In this document: positions 1 through 6,748 of the stretch, piece after piece
Layout: every line of letters begins with the position of its first letter
How positions within the stretch are numbered: position 1 is the first letter of the stretch
Origin: Goniomonas avonlea
Taxonomy: Eukaryota > Cryptophyceae > Goniomonadida > Goniomonadaceae
Assembly (NCBI GenBank): GCA_003573635.1
Contig: QUTJ01031556.1
Location: 1-12,717, forward strand
Length of the DNA stretch: 12,717 bases
Direction of reading: 5' to 3'
Notes under the pieces: model-generated
Told to the model about the DNA's origin: nothing
Databases searched by the model: none
What the model saw: the letters and a program-made list of their open reading frames with translations, nothing else
Program-made: the position numbers and the translations under genes

Positions 1-1240
1 TTGTGAGAGTGGCTGTAGACGTCCACGCGGGGTCGTCTGCGAGGCCTGTTGAGGGTGAGACCGGCGGCTTCGACTCCAGCTCTCGGCGGATCGCGGAGAG
101 GAGCGACGTGACGAGATTGCTACCAGAGTCAACAAGAAAAGCACTGAGGTCCGGCAAGGATGAAGGACCCAACGAGGGTTGTGCGCCCTCGGACGCCAGG
201 TCGCTCAGGAGTTCGAGCCCGAGCTCCAAGACGGTTGGGTGAAGCGGTGACGGCTCACCAAAGAGGGTCGAGCAAACGAGAAGAGTGACCTGCCTCCGCA
301 CCGACTTGCTTTCAGACGCGTTGCAGTGTGCTGTTGCCTCGAGGATTGATCTGAGAAGAGCGGCTATCCGGGGTGGGGCGTCAGGGTGAGACGCGAGCTC
401 GGCACTGTCAGCTCCGAGTCTCGCCGCCGCCGTGGCAAGCTGCAGAAAATACTCTGTGCAACCTGAATTTACAAGGCCTGCACCAGCTATATATTGAACA
501 ATATCACTGGCAAAGATGACGTGCTCCAGCAGCGACACTTCTGTCAAGAACTGCAGAGCCGCGGCGAGAAGGCATCGCCCAGCATCGAGGTCAGCGAGGA
601 ACCGTTGATTGTGTAAGGTCCTGTGGCTAGAACCACTAGACGGCAGCGACCCGCGCCCAGAATGGCGTTCGACCGGGCGGAGAAGGCGGGTAAGATCGGA
701 CTTGAGAGTCACGGAGCTCGAGGTGTTGCTGCTCTCCAGAAGGCGCGCGCGCTCTCCATCAGAGCGAAGCTTGACAGGAGGTAGCGGCAGGCAAGCACTC
801 TGCAACTCAGTGCGCCACTGCTGCAGCATAGAGTGCGAAGGTCGTGTCGGCAAGCAGCACAGCTGTAAGACATGCAAAGCCAGGCTCGCCGTGCGAACTC
901 GCTCGGAGTCCTCCCGGAGGAGTGCCGACTCAAAGCACCAAAGCGCAAAACGCAGAACGGTCTGCGAGAAAACTCGTGTAAAGCATCCCACGTCTTCATT
1001 GGGGGACACTGCTTCGTGCAGGTAGACTGCACACAGAACACGAGAGGTCAGAAGCAGGAAGTTGGTTTCGGCGAGGCCAAAAAGATTGTTTTTAGCGACC
1101 TCGAGATGGTCGAGGAATGGCCACACCAGATCTATCAGGGCATCACCCTGGGCACCGGACCCTAGGGCCGTGCACAGCTGCTCGAACGAATGCGCCTTTG
1201 GCTCTGTTGTATCTGGTTCGTCTTCTTCCTCGTTCTCCAT
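1..1240 (-). CDS. Unrecognised helical leucine-rich protein, N-terminal 413 codons (open at left edge)
   Basis: Reading the minus strand from the ATG at 1240-1238, the frame stays open for 413 codons to base 1 with no stop, so the C-terminus lies outside the window. The first in-frame stop upstream is at 1297-1295, with no other in-frame ATG between, which supports this start. The protein begins with an acidic stretch (MENEEEDEPDTTEP). It continues as alternating hydrophobic, Leu/Ala/Val-rich segments that look like stacked amphipathic helices, for example FLLLTSRVLCAVYLHEAV, LLAAALQFLTEVSLLEHV and LVCSTLFGEPSPLHPTVLEL. A polar Ser/Arg-rich linker lies around residues 175-215. No signal peptide, TM helix or catalytic motif is visible. 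The helical solenoid pattern recalls HEAT/armadillo proteins, but I do not recognise a family and assign no function. It is divergent from DRC3 (181 bp between the two start codons). No intron is needed in this part. I am confident it is coding and unsure what it is. Confidence 0.8.
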   Translation of the reverse strand, partial: MENEEEDEPDTTEPKAHSFEQLCTALGSGAQGDALIDLVWPFLDHLEVAKNNLFGLAETNFLLLTSRVLCAVYLHEAVSPNEDVGCFTRVFSQTVLRFALWCFESALLREDSERVRTASLALHVLQLCCLPTRPSHSMLQQWRTELQSACLPLPPVKLRSDGERARLLESSNTSSSVTLKSDLTRLLRPVERHSGRGSLPSSGSSHRTLHNQRFLADLDAGRCLLAAALQFLTEVSLLEHVIFASDIVQYIAGAGLVNSGCTEYFLQLATAAARLGADSAELASHPDAPPRIAALLRSILEATAHCNASESKSVRRQVTLLVCSTLFGEPSPLHPTVLELGLELLSDLASEGAQPSLGPSSLPDLSAFLVDSGSNLVTSLLSAIRRELESKPPVSPSTGLADDPAWTSTATLT

Positions 1241-1421
1241 TGACGCTTTCTCAACCTTGTCTGCGCCGCTGGTTATGAACAAGTTAGCGTTCAACTACGG
1301 AAATTAAGCGGAAATTAGGAGGCTATTGATTAACGGAGTTTGCTAGTTATATGCGCCTTATTAGCGTTTGCAAGTTCAAAGGGCGGCCCGACAAACCAAC
1401 CGAAGAAACAGCGCAGGAGCG
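1241..1421. promoter_or_regulatory. Shared divergent promoter region of the left-edge gene and DRC3
   Basis: This 181-bp gap separates two divergent start codons and is more AT-rich than its flanks. It contains an 11-bp near-perfect tandem repeat, CGGAAATTAAG at 1298-1308 and CGGAAATTAGG at 1309-1319, and two copies of TTAGCGTT (1284-1291 and 1359-1366). A TATA-like TTATAT lies near 1345. The arrangement suggests a compact bidirectional promoter. No transcription start can be placed from sequence, and no RFX X-box (expected for some ciliary genes in animals) was recognised. Confidence 0.5.
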
Positions 1422-4400
1422 ATGGAAGTTGGGGAACCTGCTGTCATTGATGAGGAGCTGATCCGGAAGGCAATTGTACCTCCTACAACTGCAGAGGGAG
1501 GTACACTCTCGCATGAAAAGCGCGAGGAGCTCCGCAAAGAAATTGAGTTCCACGAGGTGGAAACGTTGATGTTCAGTTTTTGCAGTATCCTTGCATGCTG
1601 TTGCATTTTAGTGTTTTGCCCTGCGTCACCGTGCAGCCAAATCCTTTACTCGCGTAGATATTTTGAAGATCGACAACCTTGTTGGTCTCGACAAGCTGGT
1701 GAAGCTTCAGCTCGACAACAACATTATTCACAAAATCGAGGCCGTGGAACATTTGACAAATCTTCAGTGGCTTGGTGCGTGCGGCAGACGTACCAACATA
1801 GTGTGTTGTCAAAACTGACCACGCGGCAGACTTTTCTTTCAACAACATTTCAAAGATTGAAAACCTCAACACCCTGACCAAGCTCAAGGACCTGTCGTTG
1901 TTTAACAACCAGATCTCTGTTCTCGAAAACCTGGACACCTTGACTAACCTTAATGTGCTGTCAATTGGAAACAACGAGATCAAGGCCCTTGACAACGTGT
2001 GTAGCGCGTCTTGATCGTTGGCTCGTGCTCACGGCCGTGCAGTTGATTTATTTGCGTCGTTTCCCTGAGCTGCGCCTTGTGAACTGCGCTGGAAACCCAG
2101 TGTCCAAGGACTTGGAGTATCGCCCATATGTCATTGCGCACGTCAAAGGTCTACAATATCTCGATTACCGCCTTGTCGAGGAATCTGCGGTTCGTTTTCT
2201 GGTTTCGGCGAACATGGCTAATTATGTGCAGGTTGTCACCGCCAAGGAGCAGTATCAGGATGAGCTTATTGACCTGGAAGAGAGAGAATCTGCAGAACGA
2301 GACCAGAAAGAAAAGGCCAAAGAGGCTGCTGCAAAAATTGCCAAATACGCGGTCCGCTTCCAATATCTGTCTATTTCATCGCTCTCTTGACATGAGCTTC
2401 TTTGCAGGAGGCCAATTTGGAAGGCATAGACACCATGCACGACGACATGTTCCGAGAAGATCCAGATATGATGCGGCTCTCAATGCTGTCGTTCTGGGGA
2501 GACATCATGGACGAGTACAAGGAGAACTCTCATGAGCTTGCGATGGAGTTTGTCAAAGCTGTGCTCGCTCAGCACGAAGTACGCCCCTCGTTCTATCCAC
2601 GACAACCATGTCCATGCTGTCTATCTGTACTAGCACCACACTGTTCCACCATGTTACTCTGGTCCACTGTTACACGTATTACACTTGCTCTGTTACCGTT
2701 GCACCCTGCCACGGTGGACCACACGTACAGTGGAGCACCACGGTTAAGAGCAACCGACCAACCCCTTGGACTGACATCGCGGCGTCGCAGGTCAAAAAGA
2801 CCGAGAAGGCAAGATTTGGGGCGGCTATCACGAAATCGCACTCCAACACCGAGAAACTCTCGATCGCGCTGATTCGCCAGTTTGAGGTCAAGAAAAAGAA
2901 GGTGCGACTATCCGTTAGACACGGCAGATAAAGACACAGTGCGCCATGGCGAGTGTCAAAGTCATCCCAGGTGTCAAGGTCAGGTGTCGTATTGGTCCTC
3001 ACTGTCATATTGGTAGTCGCAACCTTGACACTCCCTCGCTAAATGAGAGAGGAGGGGAAAGGAGNGGGGGGGGGGAGAAGGAGAGAATGGCATTCCGTGA
3101 CCTTGACACTCCCTCGCTAAATGAGAGAGGAGGGGAAAGGAGGGGGGAGGGGGAGAAGGAGAGAATGGGGCAGGGGAATCTGCGTTCTGTGACCTTTGTA
3201 GCCTCACTCGGGCCGCAGACATTCCGTGATCTACGGTTCGCCGAAAGCCACGAAAACGTCGTGCGGCTGAAGGACTTGAAGGTTGCATGTGGGCAGCTGG
3301 GTGACGATTTGATGGAGCTGGAGCTGAGGCAAACAGAGGAGGAGCAGGTCTGTGCCCCCCCTCTCCTCCCTCCTCTCTCCTCTCAGTTGGCCTCCCCCCC
3401 CCTCCCTTCCACAATAGGCTGATCTGCAACGACATTAACGCCTATGAAGCCTCTCACTGAACCCACAGAGTCTCAACCTGGACTTTGAGCGACGATACCA
3501 AGATGACTTGACAACTACCATCGAGTACATTAACGGGTACTTCATGAAGCTGCGAGAGTTGGAAAACGCTCGTCACGATAAGGCGATGACAATGGTGCGA
3601 CTAGTTTTATTTTTCGGGATCTCAGATGTCTCATCACTTATGTTCTTGCTCTGTTGTTATGTTTAACTGTCTCAACACTGAGGTTCTTGCACTGTTGTTG
3701 CAAACCTTGTTATTTTTGTGGGTGTGGTGGCGCGCGTGACCCTCACTGCGCGTGCAGGCGAATGAGGAGATGGAGAAGTTCGCCAACAACATGCTGGAGG
3801 ACGTCACTGAGGAGGCTGCAGGGGTAAGTCGTTACTTCAAGGGGGGGGGGGCGAGAGGGAGGAGACAGCGCAGTGTTAGAGTGGCATACAGTCACAGCGC
3901 AGTGCTCTAGTACGAGCGTGAGCTCCAGCACGCTGTGGAAAAAAGGAACTTGGACGGAGAGCAAGCGAGGGAGAGGTAGGCACTGAAGGCCCCAGGGGGC
4001 GTCGTTCATACAGTCGGGTGCGAGGGGGGAGAGGAAGTGAGAGGGAGGATGTGGAAGTGAGAGGAAGGAGAGAAGTGAATACAGGAACTGAGGGAGGGAG
4101 AGGAGAAGCAAGCAGAGCAAGGGGTAACTTATTTTTAGCCTCACTCGGCTCCACCTGTCAAACACTATCGTGTTTAACTGACCTGACTTGCGCAGCTGCT
4201 GCAAGACAAGGAGGCCCTGGTGAACGCGCTCAACTCCTCCCACGACCTGCATCTCTCCAAGATTGACGCCAAGGAGGACGAGATGATCAACGTGGAGACT
4301 CGCATCTTTACCGCGCTGCTCGCAGACTCGAAGAACCAGGCAGAGAAGCGCAACCGTGATCGGATCACTGAGATCAACATGCTGTGCGAGCGCTCCTCCC

Positions 4401-4438
4401 GCGAGATCGAGGATGTGCTGAACGAGGAGGAAGCCTAG
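1422..4438 (+). CDS. DRC3: Dynein regulatory complex subunit 3 (LRRC48/FAP134 family), complete, 11 exons
   Basis: DRC3 is a subunit of the nexin-dynein regulatory complex, which links neighbouring doublet microtubules of motile cilia and regulates dynein. Proposed exons: 1422-1584, 1658-1774, 1830-1996, 2043-2189, 2232-2351, 2408-2578, 2791-2901, 3219-3347, 3469-3594, 3758-3823, 4196-4438. All introns are GT-AG, phases agree throughout, and the spliced frame is 519 codons plus TAG, close to the roughly 520 residues usual for the family. Residues about 55-165 are SDS22-type leucine-rich repeats ([45 protein letters not shown]). An LRR cap follows, ending in [13 protein letters not shown]. From about residue 200 to the end the protein is charged, coiled-coil-like helix. 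The family signature near the C-terminus reads [20 protein letters not shown]. Exon 1 uses the donor GTATCC at 1585, which restores the family pattern FxNIL; a weaker donor at 1576 also keeps phase. The intron at 2190-2231 is 42 nt, stopless and a multiple of three, so it could be retained. Identification is firm; individual splice sites are predictions. Confidence 0.94.
3023..3168 (+). repeat. Tandem duplication, 78-bp period, in DRC3 intron 6
   Basis: The block starting CCTTGACACTCCCTCG at 3023 recurs at 3101. Positions 3023-3090 and 3101-3168 are the same apart from the G-run, where copy 1 has an ambiguous N at 3065. Most of each unit is a polypurine tract of GAG/GGGG. The ten bases that separate the copies (3091-3100) also occur just inside the next exon (3220-3229). 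The whole lies within the 317-nt intron 2902-3218. Copy number and G-run length may be unreliable in the assembly here. Confidence 0.9.
3911..3975 (+). other. Possible cryptic exon inside DRC3 intron 9
   Basis: A 65-nt stretch is bounded by CTCTAG on the left and GTAGGC on the right and reads as a charged helix ([20 protein letters not shown]) in phase with the preceding exon. The length is not a multiple of three, and joining it to the last exon brings a TGA in nine codons. Alignment to the family needs no residues here. It is either a chance open stretch, a dead exon, or a frameshifting cassette exon. Confidence 0.3.
4018..4122 (+). repeat. Polypurine tract in DRC3 intron 9
   Basis: About 100 bases of almost pure A/G on the plus strand with irregular GAGAGGAAG and GGGAGG units. 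It is followed by a segment ending in TAGCCTCACTCGG (4136-4148), a 13-mer also found near the 3' end of intron 6 (3199-3211). It has no coding support in any frame. Confidence 0.7.
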
Positions 4439-5404
4439 AGAGAGATGACAGCCGTCACGGATCGGAGAGTCCCGAGTCTGCCGATTTGCTCGTGTTCGCC
4501 TGGCCGAGGGCCCTCGTGACAATCCCGCGGCCCCGGCGTGTCTCTCGCTGCCTCTCGCAAGGAACCGCCCACCACGAGAGATACACATGCTAGTGAATCC
4601 TGGTGGATAACTGCTGGAGTGGTGGAGTGGTCGGCGACGGACTGCAATCAACCTGCGGACTGCGATCAACCCGCGGTCGTTGATCAGGCCACTGAGATCG
4701 ACGCTCCTCGTGTCAGCAACGAGGAGGCACGCTCGTGCCTACTCCCAGAGGCCCCAATCCAGGCTGCACTCACCAGGTTAGGTCGTCACTCGGGGAGGAA
4801 TCCCTGTGCAACCAGCGTGTGGTTTCCAGCCTGTACAAACCAGCGACGGCTGGTTCCAGTTGTTTACGAAGTTCTAGTTGGTCGTTCGCTGCTGCGACCC
4901 ACGGCCTGCTCGCTTCGAGGACAATGTAACCTCATGAACTATGGTAGTTTGGGGACGCGCGTGCGTGTCAGCCCGTTGTTTAATACAAATAGAACGCATT
5001 CAACAATTGAGCAACAACATCATATTTAAGGCATCAAAGCGATCTCATCAAATTCATCGAAATGCGACCCCCCTCCCCCCCCCCCATCAAGAAAACGGTT
5101 GTACGCGGTATGATACATGATTTATGAAATTGGATACACGTGATCCACAGTTGCATCGAGATCTCAGAGCACTCCACTGGTGGTTCGCCATCGGCACATG
5201 TGCCTTTTACCACTCGAAAAGAAAAGTTGCAAGAAATATTGCGAGTCGGCATCCGTCGTGTCATCCTTGCCCTCAGATGGCGGTCGGAATATTTGCCGAT
5301 GCCGATCACGGAACCTAGAGTTGCTCGAAGACTCTTTCAAGAATATGACCGGAGGGATCGGCCACAATTATTCGGAGAGAGATAGATATGATACATATTG
5401 ATAG
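4439..5404. other. Intergenic stretch downstream of DRC3, no supported gene
   Basis: This holds the 3' flank of DRC3 and, further right, moderately AT-rich DNA. Frames of 60-160 codons exist on both strands but overlap one another and show no domain, signal peptide or consistent splice structure. No canonical AATAAA was recognised close to the DRC3 stop; a TTTAATACAAATAG stretch near 4979 is the most AT-rich spot. A run of C interrupted by one T lies at about 5068-5085. I see no RNA gene. Confidence 0.5.
4639..4674 (+). repeat. Two 18-bp tandem units
   Basis: GGACTGCAATCAACCTGC at 4639-4656 is followed directly by GGACTGCGATCAACCCGC at 4657-4674, differing at two positions. Just downstream, CTCCTCG (4704-4710) and CGAGGAG (4720-4726) can form a 7-bp stem with a 9-base loop. 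Both lie about 200-290 bp beyond the DRC3 stop, so a role in 3'-end formation is possible but unsupported. Confidence 0.75.
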
Positions 5405-5905
5405 TGTACTCGGTCTGGGAGACCGACTCGGAGTGCTCCTCCTCTGGGTGCCTTGCCCTGCGCCTTGTGCCGATCTTCTCCAAGGGATGTACTAGCTTCT
5501 ACTCGGGGTGATCTCCTCGGAGTGTTCCAGTCTGCTGCCCTGCCCTGTGCCGATCTCCTCGGGGCGATCTACTCGGGGATCGACTAGGAGTGAGGGTGAT
5601 CTCCTAGGGGTGATGACCCCGGGAAGATCACCTCGAGCCGAGGCCGAGCCGATCACGGGCCGAGGAGATGATCCAGTGACACTCCGAGTAGATCACTCGG
5701 ATCGTGAGGAGATGACTCCAAGTAGATCACCCCGACCCGAATTAGATGCCGAGGTCACACCGCGGAGATCACTCCGATTAGCGAGGAGATGACACCAAGG
5801 AAATGACCCTGGAGAGATCACTCCGAGCGGATAACCCCGACCCCGGGAAGTAGTTGGATCATCCCGCGACCACTCCGAGTAGATCGGTCGCTCCCTGCAC
5901 TCGCT
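5405..5905. repeat. Degenerate short-repeat field with two oppositely oriented halves
   Basis: The left half (about 5405-5610) is built from variants of CTCGGAGTG and CTCGGGGTGATC, including a diverged tandem duplication of about 90 bp (copies starting near 5427 and 5516). The right half (about 5620-5905) carries the reverse complements, such as CACTCCGAGTAGATCAC (5681-5697) and GATCACCCCGAC (near 5725). The centre is close to GACCCCGGGAAGATC around 5620. GATC occurs many times. Open frames across it, up to 94 codons, are products of the repeat and not believable genes. It lies between the convergent ends of DRC3 and the minus-strand beta-helix gene. Confidence 0.8.
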
Positions 5906-5912
5906 CGATGCA

Positions 5913-5943
5913 CGTGGCCCTGTACATACACGGAAACAACAAA
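5913..5943. repeat. Diverged copy of part of the TM exon, just past the stop codon
   Basis: The segment 5913-5943 repeats 6022-6050 with a 2-bp insertion and a few substitutions; both contain CGTGGCCCTGTACATAC. The 6022-6050 copy encodes the end of the TM helix and start of the tail (CCFRMYRAT) on the minus strand. The 5913-5943 copy is in the predicted 3' untranslated region. This looks like a partial tandem duplication of about 109 bp whose outer copy has decayed. Confidence 0.85.
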
Positions 5944-6748
5944 TCACCCCTCCTTTTCTAGGCCCAGCAGTATCGGCACTGCACCGTCGTCCTTTCGCTT
6001 CTTGAAGTCATTCTTGACACGCGTGGCCCTGTACATACGGAAACAGCAAACCAGGCCGCCGGCGAGGACAACGGCGGCCACTGCAATCCCAATCCACACA
6101 GTCATTGGAAGCCCCAGCAGATCTGCGGCAGAGTGAATTTGGGGAGAGTTGAGGATGCCATTCAGGGGAGTTGAGGAAGCTCCCAAGCAAAATGCGGGTG
6201 AATTGATGGTGAATCAGGGGGGCTTCAGCGTGGAATTGAGACGCGGACACCCCAGGTTGTGTGTGGCCGCCCGACCAACTAAAAAACAATGATTCCGCTG
6301 AATTCACCTGGATTCACACAAGACAAGGATACGTAGAACAAATTCAACGAGACAAACAGTCAAGTAGAGATATTACTTCGATAGCAAAAGACTCACGTGG
6401 GTCGTTGGGACTGCTATCCGACTTGACTTGGATAGCGAGACGATAACATGCAGGGTGCGAGGGAGAACTTGGGAGGTCCCCCTTGATCTTAACAAGATAG
6501 TAACCGCTGCAGTGAGTTGTATGAGTGGGGAATGGTGTGCTGTAGACCCAGAACACAGCTTGTATCTTAGGCATGGCACGACTACTGGCAAGAGGACAGA
6601 ATTCATGTCGAAAATTGAAGTGCGTTGCTCTCTCCAAGGTGAAGCTTTTCAAAGTGAAATCGGTGGAGAATTGAGGGAGCAGCGAATCCTTGGTGTGTTG
6701 TGGTCGTGCCGGCCCACATTCATAGCTTGGATCTGAGGCATGACACGA
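5944..6748 (-). other. Last two exons: juxtamembrane domain, TM helix and cytoplasmic tail
   Basis: Exon 10 (6748-6397) follows the acceptor TCTGCAG and ends at the donor GTGAGT in phase 1. Exon 11 (6122-5944) follows CTGCCGCAG, begins in phase 1 and ends at TGA (5946-5944). Exon 10 encodes a segment with strands such as FTLKSFTLERATHFNFRHEF and GYYLVKIKGDL. The latter, with YRLAIQV after it, resembles the end of bacterial pre-peptidase C-terminal (PPC) domains; this is a weak visual similarity only. Exon 11 holds one strongly hydrophobic span, then RMYRATRVKNDFKKRK, a positive-inside stop-transfer signal consistent with a type I orientation. Confidence 0.65.

Noticed and set aside
609-1025. 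138-codon plus-strand open frame
   Set aside because: It is antisense to the 413-codon minus-strand frame, and is Arg/Ser-rich as expected for a shadow frame in GC-rich coding DNA.
3743-4669. 308-codon minus-strand open frame
   Set aside because: It is antisense to DRC3 exons 9 and 10 and an intron polypurine tract. The plus-strand reading is a clear DRC3 match, and the minus product is low-complexity Leu/Pro/Ser.
5034-5400. Small overlapping frames on both strands, one with a basic helix (LQEILRVGIRRVILALRWR)
   Set aside because: There is no recognisable domain, no signal peptide and no splice support. Several competing frames cover the same bases. A decayed retroelement cannot be excluded but is not shown.
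5508-5792. 94-codon open frame in the repeat field
   Set aside because: The frame is produced by GATC/CTCGG repeats and is repetitive Arg/Ser/Pro. No start context or homology is visible.
5405-5905. CRISPR-like array
   Set aside because: Units are degenerate, of irregular spacing and in both orientations, and the surrounding genes are eukaryotic.
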